Shown: positions 33,464-41,662 of the stretch, one piece after another
Layout of the letters: each line of letters starts with the position of its first letter
Numbering within the stretch: position 1 is the first letter of the stretch
Program-made: the position numbers and the translations under genes
The notes under the pieces: model-generated
What the model was told of the DNA's origin: nothing
The model's database searches: none
What the model saw: the letters and a program-made list of their open reading frames with translations, nothing else
Source of the DNA: Achromobacter sp. B7
GTDB lineage: Bacteria > Pseudomonadota > Gammaproteobacteria > Burkholderiales > Burkholderiaceae_B
DNA length: 64,000 nt
Direction: 5' to 3'
NCBI RefSeq assembly: GCF_003600685.1
Contig: NZ_CP032084.1
Span: 1,426,001 to 1,490,000, forward strand

Positions 33464-34584
33464 GGCGTTACCTCGTCAAATGAGCGGGATGGTGCAAAGG
33501 GCGCGGCAGCCAGCGGCGGCGTTGCGTTGGTCATCAGGGCGGTCAGCAAGGCGGCGGTGGCGGGCGCGGTGGTGACGCCCAGGCCTTCATGGCCCAAGGC
33601 CAGCCAGAGCCCGGCGCGGGTGGGATGCGGACCAATCAGCGGCAGGCCGTCGGGTGTGGCGGCACGCACGCCTGTCCAGGTGCGGATAAGGTTCATGCCC
33701 GACAGGCCCGGCAGGAAGTCGATGGCCCGCTTGAGCATGCGGGCCAGCACCATGGGATCGATGTCGGAATCGGCTTGCCCGATCTGCCGTGAAGAGCCGA
33801 TCAGCAGTTGCCCGGTGGGACGGGGCTGCACATTGAATGCCACGGCGGCCCCGTCGCGCTGCTGGGTGCTGGCCATGTAGCCAAGCTCGACCAGTTGGTG
33901 GCGGATGCCGGTTGGGTAGCGGTCCGTGATGGCCAGATGGCCTTTTTTGGGTGCGAGGGGCAAGTCGTCGCAAAGGTGGGTGGCCAACATGCCCGCCGCC
34001 AGCACGACGGCCTTGGCATTGCGCCGCGAGCCATCGGCCAGCATGGCGCCTTGCTCGTCGATCTTGTCGACGCGGACGGCCTCGAATGACACGCCGGGTG
34101 GCGCATGCGTCAACAGCCAGCGCGCCGCGTTGGGGGCGTACACCAGGCCGTCGCCGGGTACGTGCAGCGCGCCGGCCAGGCCGCTGCGCAAGAATGGTTC
34201 GGCATCGGCCAGTTGACGCGCGGTAAGCAGCGTGGCCGCTACCCCCTGGTGGACAAGCCGCGCATGCTTGCGTTCGGCTTCCGTCATGTCGTCGCTAGTG
34301 GCAGCGACCCACAGCGTGCCGCATTCGGTGTAGGCGCAGGCGGGGTCCGCTGCGTTCATGCGCGGGCCCCATTGCCGCCAAGCGTCCATCGACAGGCTGC
34401 TCAGCGCGAGTTCGGCGGGGTCGCTGTCCATGACGACCAGATGCCCCATGCCGGCCTGCGTGGCCCCTTTCAGGCCGGCATCCAGCACATGCACCGACAG
34501 GCCGGCAGCCGCCAAGTGGTGCGCACAGGCAGCGCCGATAATGCCCGCGCCGACGATCAGCACGTCCTTCGAGGGGTGTGGCAT
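33460..34584 (-). CDS. lhpB: FAD-dependent D-hydroxyproline dehydrogenase subunit
   Basis: This 374-residue DAO-family flavoprotein has the N-terminal Rossmann motif VLIVGAGIIGAACAHHL and the C-terminal FAD-binding GVRAATPDGLPLIGP, with HEGLGVTTAPATA. It corresponds to the catalytic LhpB/HcnC-type subunit that oxidises cis-4-hydroxy-D-proline to 1-pyrroline-4-hydroxy-2-carboxylate. The stop overlaps the start of the fused iron-sulfur/FAD partner (ATGA), so both are probably made in equal amounts. GGAAG lies seven bases before the ATG. Substrate is inferred from the neighbouring epimerase and deaminase. Confidence 0.88.
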   Translation of the reverse strand: MPHPSKDVLIVGAGIIGAACAHHLAAAGLSVHVLDAGLKGATQAGMGHLVVMDSDPAELALSSLSMDAWRQWGPRMNAADPACAYTECGTLWVAATSDDMTEAERKHARLVHQGVAATLLTARQLADAEPFLRSGLAGALHVPGDGLVYAPNAARWLLTHAPPGVSFEAVRVDKIDEQGAMLADGSRRNAKAVVLAAGMLATHLCDDLPLAPKKGHLAITDRYPTGIRHQLVELGYMASTQQRDGAAVAFNVQPRPTGQLLIGSSRQIGQADSDIDPMVLARMLKRAIDFLPGLSGMNLIRTWTGVRAATPDGLPLIGPHPTRAGLWLALGHEGLGVTTAPATAALLTALMTNATPPLAAAPFAPSRSFDEVTP

Positions 34585-34601
34585 GCGTAGGCTTCCGTGG
34601 C

Positions 34602-34642
34602 GATTAGCGATTAGCGATTAGCGATTAGCGATAGCGATCAGC
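34602..34642. repeat. GATTAGC heptanucleotide repeat array
   Basis: Four perfect copies of GATTAGC (34602-34629) are followed by GATAGC and GATCAGC. More degenerate copies run to about 34665. The array sits in the 109-base gap between lhpA and lhpB, so it would be transcribed between the two cistrons. Its origin looks like slipped-strand duplication. Confidence 0.8.
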
Positions 34643-34693
34643 AAACGGCGATCAGCGTTCAGCGAATAACGGGCAGCAAATAACGGCCGGCGA

Positions 34694-35626
34694 TCAAAGC
34701 CGGATGCCCCAGCCGAAGGGGTCGTCGGGCTGGATCAGCAACGTGGATTCGGCGCAGATGTGCGCGCGCCCGCGGATGGTGGGAATGATCTGCCCCTCCA
34801 TCAGTTCATAGCTGCCCTGAAAGGTGCTGCCAATGACGCTGGCCTGCCGCCAGATCTGCCCCGGGGCCAGCTTGCCGTCCGCGGCCAGGCAGGCCAGCTT
34901 GGCGCTGGTACCGGTGCCGCACGGCGAGCGGTCATAGGCTTTGCCCGGGCACAGCACGAAGTTGCGGCTGTCGGCGTTGGGGTCGGGGGCGAACAGTTCA
35001 ACGTGGTCGATTTCCGCGCCATCGCGGCCGGTGATGCCCGACGCCTGCAACGCCTGGCGGATGGCCCAGGCGTACTCGGTGAGTGCGTCAAGGTTGTCTG
35101 GCGCAACGCGCTGCGTGTGCTGGCTGACCAGGAAGAACCAGTTACCGCCCCAGGCAACGTCGCCCATGACCTTGCCGTATTCGGGTACATCGACGCAAAC
35201 GCCTTGGCGCAACCGGTAGGCGGGTACGTTGCGCACGCTGACCGAGCCGTCTTCGTGCAGGGTGGCGCGGATCGTGCCCACCGGCGTTTCGATACCGTGC
35301 GCGCCGGGCTTGATGCGGCGCAGGTAGGCCAAGGTGGCGATCAGCCCGATGGTGCCGTGGCCGCACATGCCCAGGTAGCCAGCGTTGTTGAAGAAGATCA
35401 CGCCGGCGGCATTGGCCGGGTTTTGTGGGGGGCACAGCAAGGCGCCCACCATGACGTCGCTGCCTCGGGGTTCAAGGACGGTTGCCGCGCGCCATGCGTC
35501 GTGCTTGTCGGCAAGGCGGCGTTGCCTTTGCGCCATGTCTCCGGCGCCCAGATCGGGAAAACCGGAGACGACCAGCCGGGTGGGTTCACCGCCGGTGTGG
35601 GAGTCGATGACACGGATCTGATTCAT
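34694..35626 (-). CDS. lhpA: 4-hydroxyproline 2-epimerase
   Basis: This 310-residue cofactor-independent epimerase of the proline racemase family interconverts trans-4-hydroxy-L-proline and cis-4-hydroxy-D-proline. Both catalytic cysteines are present: Cys88 (GMCGHGT) and Cys236 (SPCGTGTS). This pattern is that of epimerases, not the Thr-containing dehydratases. The start motif [10 protein letters not shown] is complete. AAGG lies seven bases before the ATG. It sits downstream of lhpC, with a 264-base leader rich in dyads, and may have its own promoter there. Confidence 0.94.
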   Translation of the reverse strand: MNQIRVIDSHTGGEPTRLVVSGFPDLGAGDMAQRQRRLADKHDAWRAATVLEPRGSDVMVGALLCPPQNPANAAGVIFFNNAGYLGMCGHGTIGLIATLAYLRRIKPGAHGIETPVGTIRATLHEDGSVSVRNVPAYRLRQGVCVDVPEYGKVMGDVAWGGNWFFLVSQHTQRVAPDNLDALTEYAWAIRQALQASGITGRDGAEIDHVELFAPDPNADSRNFVLCPGKAYDRSPCGTGTSAKLACLAADGKLAPGQIWRQASVIGSTFQGSYELMEGQIIPTIRGRAHICAESTLLIQPDDPFGWGIRL

Positions 35627-35672
35627 TGACGCGCCTTGTGCAGAGGTTGTGGACGTGCAGCGAGAAAGCGGT

Positions 35673-35694
35673 CCGGCAAGCCGTGGCTTGCCGG
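35673..35694. repeat. Perfect 10-bp inverted repeat before lhpA
   Basis: CCGGCAAGCC and its exact complement are separated by two bases, giving a tight hairpin 47 bases upstream of the lhpA start. It could be a transcript-processing or stabilising stem. Confidence 0.6.
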
Positions 35695-35698
35695 CGGA

Positions 35699-35739
35699 CG
35701 AACAAGAAGCGAACGAACAAGCGAACGAACAAGCGAACG
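35699..35739. repeat. 12-bp GAACGAACAAGC direct repeat
   Basis: Two exact copies of GAACGAACAAGC (35711-35722 and 35723-35734) are flanked by partial copies on both sides. The repeat lies next to the 10-bp inverted repeat in the lhpC-lhpA gap. Confidence 0.65.
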
Positions 35740-35760
35740 GGCTAGTCTAGGCAATTAAAC

Positions 35761-35803
35761 GCGTGGCGTCGTGTCGTAGAGACCGCAACGCCACGCAATT
35801 TTT
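35761..35803. terminator. Hairpin with T tract in the lhpC-lhpA gap
   Basis: A 9-bp perfect stem (GCGTGGCGT with ACGCCACGC) has an 18-base loop. It is followed on the plus strand by AATTTTT; on the minus strand the tail is GTTTAATT. It could partly terminate the lhpC transcript. Confidence 0.4.
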
Positions 35804-35828
35804 CACTTGGCGATTCAGCGATAACTCC

Positions 35829-35858
35829 ATGACATTGCAGGTAATTCCTGGATGTCAT
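35829..35858. promoter_or_regulatory. Interrupted dyad ATGACAT...ATGTCAT
   Basis: Arms ATGACAT and ATGTCAT enclose a second inverted pair, CAGG and CCTG, around TAATT. This makes a 30-base dyad about 30 bases after the lhpC stop. It could be an operator or an RNA stem-loop. Confidence 0.4.
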
Positions 35859-35890
35859 CGGACGGAGTCATCGCCGGGCGGCAAGGGCGG

Positions 35891-36805
35891 TCAGGGCACC
35901 GACTGGTATTGCGCGGGGCGCGTCGCCAAGGCCTGCGCCACCACGCGTTCGATCAACGCGCGCTCTTCGCCGATCACCGGCAAGCGGGGCCGGCGCACGT
36001 GCTCGGTGCCCACGCCAACCAGCGCGTCGATCAGCTTCAGGTTCTGAACCAGCTTGGCGGATACGTCCAGATGCAGCAGCGGCGTCATCCATTGATAAAG
36101 CGACAACGCTTCGGCGTATTTGCCGGCCTTCATCAGGTCGTAAAGCGCGACGGTTTCGCGGGGAAACGCGCAGCCCACGCCGGCAAGCAGGCCATCGCAA
36201 CCCAGCGCCAGACCTTCGTAGGCCAGATCGTCCACGCCCAGGAAGATCTGGTAGCGATCGCCCACGGTGTTGCGCAGGTCGGTCACGCGGCGGGTATCGC
36301 CCGAGCTGTCCTTGACGGCGGCGATCCACTTGCAATCGGCCAGCTCGGCCATGTGGGCCGGTGTCAGGTCCACGCGATAGGCCAGCGGGTTGTTGTAGAC
36401 CATGATGGGTTGCTGCGCGGCCTCGGCCATGGTGCGCACATTGAGCATGGCCTCGCGGGCGTCCGCCACGTAGATCAGCGACGGCATGACCATGAAGCCC
36501 GCCACGCCCAGCTTGTTGGCGCCTTCGATGTATCGCAGCGCCTCGCGCGTGCTGGTCTCGGATACGTTCGCCAGCACCGGCACGCGGCCGCCCGACGCCT
36601 CCAGTGCGATCTTGGTGACCTCAAGCTTTTCTTCCAGCGTCAAGGTGCTGGCCTCGCCCAGGGAACCGCAGGTGACCATCCCATGGATGCCGTTGCGGAT
36701 CTGGAAATCGATGTGTTTGGCGGTGCCTTCGGCGTCGATCCGTTCATCGGCGTGGAACTTGGTGGTGATGGCGGGAAAGATGCCTGTCCAGCGTGGGTGC
36801 GTCAT
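35891..36805 (-). CDS. lhpC: 1-pyrroline-4-hydroxy-2-carboxylate deaminase (DapA family)
   Basis: This 304-residue class I Schiff-base enzyme of the DapA/NAL family has the catalytic Lys165 in AAVKDSSGD and Tyr137 in MVYNNP; GSLGEASTL is the substrate-binding loop. It would convert 1-pyrroline-4-hydroxy-2-carboxylate to 2-oxoglutarate semialdehyde and ammonia. That product then needs a dehydrogenase (LhpG), which is not in this window. GGAG lies six bases before the ATG. It is the first gene of the minus-strand array, and the upstream region carries repeated GGTTAACC sites. Confidence 0.9.
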   Translation of the reverse strand: MTHPRWTGIFPAITTKFHADERIDAEGTAKHIDFQIRNGIHGMVTCGSLGEASTLTLEEKLEVTKIALEASGGRVPVLANVSETSTREALRYIEGANKLGVAGFMVMPSLIYVADAREAMLNVRTMAEAAQQPIMVYNNPLAYRVDLTPAHMAELADCKWIAAVKDSSGDTRRVTDLRNTVGDRYQIFLGVDDLAYEGLALGCDGLLAGVGCAFPRETVALYDLMKAGKYAEALSLYQWMTPLLHLDVSAKLVQNLKLIDALVGVGTEHVRRPRLPVIGEERALIERVVAQALATRPAQYQSVP

Positions 36806-36870
36806 GAGGAACTCCAGGGTTCACGTTCGGTGGGTGGCTTCAGATATATGGCTAATATATTTAATCCACA

Positions 36871-36909
36871 GGTTAAAGGAATGGGGGTTAACCAGGAATG
36901 GGGTTAACC
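36871..36909. promoter_or_regulatory. Repeated GGTTAA(CC) sites upstream of lhpC
   Basis: GGTTAA occurs at 36871, 36886 and 36902. The last two are full GGTTAACC palindromes in the longer context GGGGTTAACCAG. Spacing of 15-16 bases would put them about one and a half helical turns apart. They lie 66-104 bases upstream of lhpC and are probably the operator of a hydroxyproline-responsive regulator. Confidence 0.55.
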
Positions 36910-36950
36910 AGCGCCCGGCGTTCCGGCCCAAATTTCGATGGAAGTGGTAG

Positions 36951-36966
36951 TGAGAATGGTTATAAT
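36951..36966 (+). promoter_or_regulatory. Fur-box-like site over the -10 of the DUF4198 operon
   Basis: TGAGAAT-G-GTTATAA matches the 7-1-7 Fur pattern TGATAAT-n-ATTATCA at 11 of 14 positions. It overlaps a perfect TATAAT (36961-36966). No good -35 is visible. The operon downstream encodes iron-uptake accessory proteins, which fits iron control. Confidence 0.5.
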
Positions 36967-37044
36967 TCAGGCCGATAAAAAACAGGCATCGGCCGCGGGG
37001 CTTGTCTGTTGTCTTTATTAGACTAAAAAACCAAAGGAACCAGA

Positions 37045-37677
37045 ATGAACCTTGCAAGGACTTTGGCGGCCATCGCCCTCATGGGGGGCGCGGGCGCTGC
37101 GCAGGCACACTTTGTTTGGCTGGAACGGGGCGGCGAAGGCGCGGCCAAGGCGTACTTCGGCGAATGGGCCGACGACGTGCGCGAAAAGCAGGATGGCTTG
37201 CTGGGCAAGGTCCTGGTGGCGCCTGTCGTGACCGCCGCTGACGGCACCGTGCTGAAGGCCTCGGCCAAGGGCACGGACTTTGTGGAGTACGCGGTGTCTG
37301 GAAAGGGCGACGTACGCCTGGCCCAGCCGATGCAGTTCAAGGAAACGCTGGTCAAGTACGGCGCCAAGGCCGGCCGCACCGATACGCAGGCCAAGCTGGA
37401 CCTGGAACTGGTGCCCACCGCCGCCGGCGCCAACTCTTTTGTCCTGAACTTTGAAGGCAAGCCGCTGGCCAAGACCGAAGTGACCGTCTTTGGTCCGCCG
37501 AAGTGGGAAAAGCGCTTCTGGACCGATGAAAACGGTCGTATCGAAATCACGACGCCGTGGCCGGGCCAGTACGTGCTGGAAGCGGCGCACATGCAAGAGA
37601 AGGCGGGCGAGGCCGACGGTAAGACCTACGCCAAGATCCGCTACGTTTCCACCCTGACCTTCAACGTGAATCCGTGA
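37045..37677 (+). CDS. DUF4198-family periplasmic protein
   Basis: This 210-residue secreted protein has a clear signal peptide (NLARTLAAIALMGGAGAAQA, cleaved before HFVWLERG). The mature N-terminal His followed by a beta-rich body is typical of DUF4198 proteins, which occur with TonB receptors and metal-uptake genes and may bind metal in the periplasm. AAAGGAA precedes the ATG. It heads a four-gene operon with DUF3649, PepSY and DUF3325 proteins, each joined by four-base overlaps. No enzymatic motif is evident. Confidence 0.85.
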   Translation: MNLARTLAAIALMGGAGAAQAHFVWLERGGEGAAKAYFGEWADDVREKQDGLLGKVLVAPVVTAADGTVLKASAKGTDFVEYAVSGKGDVRLAQPMQFKETLVKYGAKAGRTDTQAKLDLELVPTAAGANSFVLNFEGKPLAKTEVTVFGPPKWEKRFWTDENGRIEITTPWPGQYVLEAAHMQEKAGEADGKTYAKIRYVSTLTFNVNP

Positions 37678-37982
37678 AAGCTCCCGCAGCCGGCGCAGGC
37701 ATGATGCGCTATCGCATGGCCGTGTTTTCCAGGGCGGCAGCCGCCATTCTGGGCGGCTATGCCCTTGCCTCGGCGGCTGCGGCGTGCCTGGCCGTCTGGC
37801 TGCCGATGGGGCGGGCAGACGCCGTCACCACCGCCTTGATGTTGTCGTTCGTCGTCTACACGTGCGGCGTGATCTGGGTGTTTGCCACGCGTAGCGCGTG
37901 GCGCGCCTGGATCGGAATTTTGCTGCCGGCCGCATTGTTGGGCGGCCTATTTCTGGCAGGGCGCGGGATGGGGATGGCATGA
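37674..37982 (+). CDS. DUF3649-family small membrane protein
   Basis: This 102-residue protein has three hydrophobic segments (ILGGYALASAAAACLAVWLP, ALMLSFVVYTCGVIWVFA, WIGILLPAALLGGLFLAG). It fits DUF3649, a family annotated as an iron-uptake accessory because it lies beside PepSY/PiuB-type genes. The start is GTG at 37674, overlapping the previous stop. Its molecular role is unknown. Confidence 0.82.
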   Translation: MKAPAAGAGMMRYRMAVFSRAAAAILGGYALASAAAACLAVWLPMGRADAVTTALMLSFVVYTCGVIWVFATRSAWRAWIGILLPAALLGGLFLAGRGMGMA

Positions 37983-39751
37983 CGGCACGCAAGCCCAAAG
38001 CGCAGGGCGAAGAAGGCCTGCGCCAATCGATGTCGTGGTTGCACACCTGGGCCGGGTTGATATTCGGATGGGTGTTGTTCGCGATGTTCCTGACCGGCTC
38101 GCTGGCATTCTTCCGGCCCGAGATCACGCGCTGGATGCAGCCCGAAATCCAGGTGCAGCCGGCGCCTGCGGTGCAGTCGGTGGAGATGGCGCAGCGCTAT
38201 CTGGACGAACATGCGCCGGACGCCAAGCGCTGGTTCATCACGCCGCCGTCCGATCGCGAGCCGCTGATCCTGTTGCTGTACCAACTGCCCAAGCCCAAGC
38301 CGGGCGAGCGCGGGTTTGTGCGCGTGAAGCTGGACCCCGCCACCGGCCAGGCGGTCCAGGGGCGCGAAACACGCGGCGGCGATTTTTTCTACCGCTTCCA
38401 TTTCGAACTTGAGACCGCGTTCCCGTGGGGGCGCTGGCTGGCCAGCATCGCGGGCATGTTCATGCTGGTGGCGATCATCAGCGGCATCATCACCCACAAG
38501 AAAATCTTTGCCGACTTCTTTACTTTCCGTCCTGGAAAGGGCGGGCAACGCGCCTGGATGGATGGCCACAATGCCCTGTCGGTGCTGGGGCTGCCTTTTC
38601 ATTTGATGATTACTTTCAGCGGCCTGGTGCTGTTCATGGTGATGTTGATGCCGGCCGGCATCAAGGCCGTCTACGACAATCCGCGCCAGTACACGGATGA
38701 TGTCTTCAAGTCGTTCAAGGTCACGCCGCCGCTGAACCAGCCCGCGCCGTTGGTGCGGATTGCGCCGCTGGTGGAGCAGGCGCAGCAGCAGTGGCAAGGT
38801 CGACTGGGCCGCGTCACGGTCAACAACCCGGGCGATGCCGGGGCCACCGTGACGTTGACGCAGGCGGCGGCCGACGGCGTGTCGTACGGCTTGATGGCGC
38901 CGTGGATGCGGTTTGACGGGGTGACCGGCAAGCTTACGGAAGGGCAGGACGAATTGGGCGCTACCGCCAGAACCGCCGGCACGATCACCGGGCTGCACCT
39001 GGGTTTGTTCGCCGAGCCTTTGCTGCGCTGGTTCTATTTCCTGGTCAGCCTGGCCGGCACCGGCATGGTGGCCACGGGCTTGGTGCTGTGGATCGCCAAG
39101 CGCCGCCAGAAGGCGCGGCCCCAGGATGCGCGCGAAGCGTTTTCGTTGCGGCTGGTGGACGGCCTGAATGCCGGCACCATCGCTGGGGTGGTGCTGGGCG
39201 TTGCCGTGTTCTTCCTTGCCAACCGCCTGCTGCCCGCCGACCTGCCGGGGCGCCAGTTGTGGGAGTCCCGTAGCTTCTTCGCGGCGTGGGCCGTGTCATT
39301 GGTCTATGCCTTTTTGTTCCAGCGCCGCAAGTGGCAGGACCTGCTGGGAATTGCCGCCGCCGCGCTGGCCCTGGTGCCGGTGGTCAACGCGTTGACCACG
39401 TCGCGCCACCTGGGCGTGTCGTTGCCGCAGGGCGATTGGGTCATGGCCGGGTTTGATCTGACCTGCCTGGCCAGTGCCGTGTTGTTCGCCTGGATGTCGC
39501 GCAAGGCGGCGCGCGCGCGTCGTGCGCCGGCCAGGGGCCCAGCCCGTGGGCGGACCAATGCGTCGGCCCCTGCGGCCACAACGGCCACAACGGCCACAAC
39601 GGCCACAACGGCCACAACGGCCACAACGGCCACAACGACCGCAAAGTCCGCAAAGTCCGGAAAGTCCGCAACGGCCCCAACGTCCCCAACGTCCCCAGCG
39701 CCCGCTGCGCCTGGCGCCGTCGTTTATGAACCGCGAGGTGATACGCCATGA
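37979..39751 (+). CDS. PepSY-associated membrane protein (PiuB-like)
   Basis: This 590-residue inner-membrane protein starts at MTARKPKAQGEEG. It has the PepSY_TM layout: helix 1 after LHTWAGLIFGWVLFAMFLTG, a periplasmic PepSY-like part, helices near WLASIAGMFMLVAIISGIIT and LMITFSGLVLFMVMLMPAG, another soluble part, and four to five C-terminal helices. Conserved His/Arg around the first helices are typical of the haem-binding or reductase-like PepSY group, thought to reduce ferric siderophores. The C-terminal tail is a long Thr/Ala/Lys/Ser low-complexity repeat. It overlaps both neighbours by four bases. Confidence 0.88.
   Translation: MTARKPKAQGEEGLRQSMSWLHTWAGLIFGWVLFAMFLTGSLAFFRPEITRWMQPEIQVQPAPAVQSVEMAQRYLDEHAPDAKRWFITPPSDREPLILLLYQLPKPKPGERGFVRVKLDPATGQAVQGRETRGGDFFYRFHFELETAFPWGRWLASIAGMFMLVAIISGIITHKKIFADFFTFRPGKGGQRAWMDGHNALSVLGLPFHLMITFSGLVLFMVMLMPAGIKAVYDNPRQYTDDVFKSFKVTPPLNQPAPLVRIAPLVEQAQQQWQGRLGRVTVNNPGDAGATVTLTQAAADGVSYGLMAPWMRFDGVTGKLTEGQDELGATARTAGTITGLHLGLFAEPLLRWFYFLVSLAGTGMVATGLVLWIAKRRQKARPQDAREAFSLRLVDGLNAGTIAGVVLGVAVFFLANRLLPADLPGRQLWESRSFFAAWAVSLVYAFLFQRRKWQDLLGIAAAALALVPVVNALTTSRHLGVSLPQGDWVMAGFDLTCLASAVLFAWMSRKAARARRAPARGPARGRTNASAPAATTATTATTATTATTATTATTTAKSAKSGKSATAPTSPTSPAPAAPGAVVYEPRGDTP
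39574..39699 (+). repeat. 9-bp in-frame minisatellite in the PepSY gene
   Basis: Seven perfect copies of GGCCACAAC (39574-39636) encode repeated Ala-Thr-Thr. They are followed by 9-base variants encoding Ala-Lys-Ser and Ala/Pro-Thr-Ser units. The period of nine keeps the frame, so copy number can change without breaking the gene. Confidence 0.9.
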
Positions 39752-40071
39752 CGCTTGCCGCTTTCTGCCTGGCCTACGCCGGTTTTTCCGCGCTGTGCCT
39801 GGGGATGGACCGCCACTACGAAGATCTGTTCGACCGCGCCATCCCACGCCGCCACCGCGTGCCGTTGCGCATCTTCGGCTGGATCGCGCTGGCCCTGTCG
39901 CTGTACGCATCGGCCACGGTCTGGGGCTGGAGCTACGGCACGGTGGAATGGATCGGCATCCTCAGCATCGCCGGCTTGCTGCTGATCTGGTTCCTGACGT
40001 TCCGTCCGCGCGCGGCGTTGACCACGGGCGGAATCTGCGCGCTGGCCGCGCCGGTGCTTGCGGTTCTGTAG
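39748..40071 (+). CDS. DUF3325-family small membrane protein
   Basis: This 107-residue protein has about three hydrophobic segments and the DUF3325 opening LAAFCLAYAGFSALCLGMDRHY. It is the last gene of the iron-accessory operon and overlaps the PepSY gene by four bases. The family is found next to PepSY/PiuB and DUF3649 genes and TonB receptors; its role is not known. Confidence 0.83.
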   Translation: MTLAAFCLAYAGFSALCLGMDRHYEDLFDRAIPRRHRVPLRIFGWIALALSLYASATVWGWSYGTVEWIGILSIAGLLLIWFLTFRPRAALTTGGICALAAPVLAVL

Positions 40072-40215
40072 GTGGGTCGCTCGCCAAGCCGGCGCACCGT
40101 GCGCGATGGCGATTTGCCCAACGCCAGGTGGCCACCCGCCGTCGCCACGGGGCAAGGCGCCGATGCGCCGGCACGTTACACTGCTTGTTTCCCCTAGCAC
40201 ACGCCTCTTCGCCTT

Positions 40216-41577
40216 ATGAATACCCGCGTCCTTACCGGCATTACCACCACTGGCACCCCCCACCTTGGCAATTACGCGGGAGCTATCCGGCCCGCCGTGC
40301 AGGCCAGCACCCAGCCTGGCGTGGACGCGTTCTTCTTCCTGGCGGACTATCACGCGCTGATCAAGTGCGATGACCCGGCGCGTGTGGCGCGTTCCCGCCT
40401 TGAAATCGCTGCCACCTGGCTCGCGGTGGGCCTGGACCACGAACGCGTGACGTTCTACCGGCAATCCGACATTCCCGAAATTCCCGAGCTCAGCTGGCTG
40501 CTGACCTGCGTCACCGCCAAGGGCATGATGAACCGCGCGCACGCCTACAAGGCGTCCGTGGACCAGAACGTGGCCAAGGGCGTGGACCCGGACGACGGCA
40601 TCACGATGGGTTTGTTCTCGTATCCGGTGCTGATGGCCGCCGACATCCTGATGTTCAACGCCAACCGCGTGCCGGTGGGCCGCGACCAGATTCAGCATCT
40701 GGAAATGGCGCGCGATATCGCGCAGCGCTTCAATCATCTTTATGGCCGCGACTACTTCACGCTGCCCGAGGTAGCCATTGAAGAAGACGTGGCGACCTTG
40801 CCCGGCCTGGATGGCCGCAAGATGTCCAAGAGCTACAACAACACCATCCCGCTGTTCGAAGGCGGCGCCAAGGCGCTGCGCGCGTCCGTGATGCGTATCG
40901 TGACCGATTCGCACGCGCCGGGCGAAGCCAAGGACGCCGAAAATTCGCACCTGTACACGCTGTACCGTGCCTTCGCCACGCAGGCGGAATCGGCGGCGTT
41001 CCGCAAGCAGCTGGAAGACGGCATGGGGTGGGGCGACGCCAAGCAGGCGCTGTACGAGCACCTGGAAAACCTGCTGGCGCCGATGCGCGAAAAATATGTG
41101 GACCTGATCGCCAACCCGGGCCGCATCGAAGACATTCTTCAGGCGGGCGCCGATAAGGCGCGCAAGCAAGCCTTGCCGCTGATGCAGGAACTGCGCGTGG
41201 CCGTCGGCTTGCGCAACCTGAATGCGGGCGCGGCGACGGCGAAGTCGCAGGGTAAGAAAGACAAGGACAAGGGCGCGCGCTTTGTCAGCTTCCGCGATGA
41301 AACGGGCGGCTTCCGCTTCCGCTTGCTGGCGGCTGATGGTGAAGAGCTGCTGTTGTCGCAACGCTTCGCGGACCCGAAGCTGGCGGGCGCCTTAATGCGC
41401 CGGCTGCAAGAAGAATCGCCTGACACCGTGCTGCAAGCGTCCGGCGAAACCTACACCGCCGTCATTGACGGCGAGACGGTTGCCGAAGCGCCGGCCGGCG
41501 CGCAAGGCGATGCAGAGTCGCGCCTGACGCGCACGCGCGACGCGCTGGCGTCACTGGCGTCACTGGCAAAAGAATAA
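40216..41577 (+). CDS. trpS: Tryptophanyl-tRNA synthetase with C-terminal extra domain
   Basis: This 453-residue class I synthetase charges tRNA-Trp. The HIGH-type signature is TGTPHLGNY (12-20) and the KMSKS loop is [10 protein letters not shown] near 201-210. The catalytic and anticodon parts end near residue 335, the usual family length. A Lys-rich linker (QGKKDKDK) then joins a domain of about 80 residues from 353, with [19 protein letters not shown] and LLLSQRF. It resembles the DUF1508/YegP pattern. A Ser/Ala/Leu tail ends the protein. Longer TrpRS forms are known in Burkholderiales, but the role of the extension is unclear. Confidence 0.95.
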   Translation: MNTRVLTGITTTGTPHLGNYAGAIRPAVQASTQPGVDAFFFLADYHALIKCDDPARVARSRLEIAATWLAVGLDHERVTFYRQSDIPEIPELSWLLTCVTAKGMMNRAHAYKASVDQNVAKGVDPDDGITMGLFSYPVLMAADILMFNANRVPVGRDQIQHLEMARDIAQRFNHLYGRDYFTLPEVAIEEDVATLPGLDGRKMSKSYNNTIPLFEGGAKALRASVMRIVTDSHAPGEAKDAENSHLYTLYRAFATQAESAAFRKQLEDGMGWGDAKQALYEHLENLLAPMREKYVDLIANPGRIEDILQAGADKARKQALPLMQELRVAVGLRNLNAGAATAKSQGKKDKDKGARFVSFRDETGGFRFRLLAADGEELLLSQRFADPKLAGALMRRLQEESPDTVLQASGETYTAVIDGETVAEAPAGAQGDAESRLTRTRDALASLASLAKE

Positions 41578-41598
41578 GCGGCCGGGCAGCGCGTTAGT

Positions 41599-41637
41599 GC
41601 CTGCTGCCTGCTGCCTGCTGCCTGCTGCCTGCTGCCC
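41599..41637 (+). repeat. GCCTGCT heptanucleotide repeat after trpS
   Basis: Five perfect copies of GCCTGCT plus a partial copy lie 21 bases after the trpS stop, in the convergent gap with the orphan gene. It is a simple slipped-strand repeat. Confidence 0.8.
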
Positions 41638-41662
41638 GCCACCGTCTACCGCCCGTGCGCCG

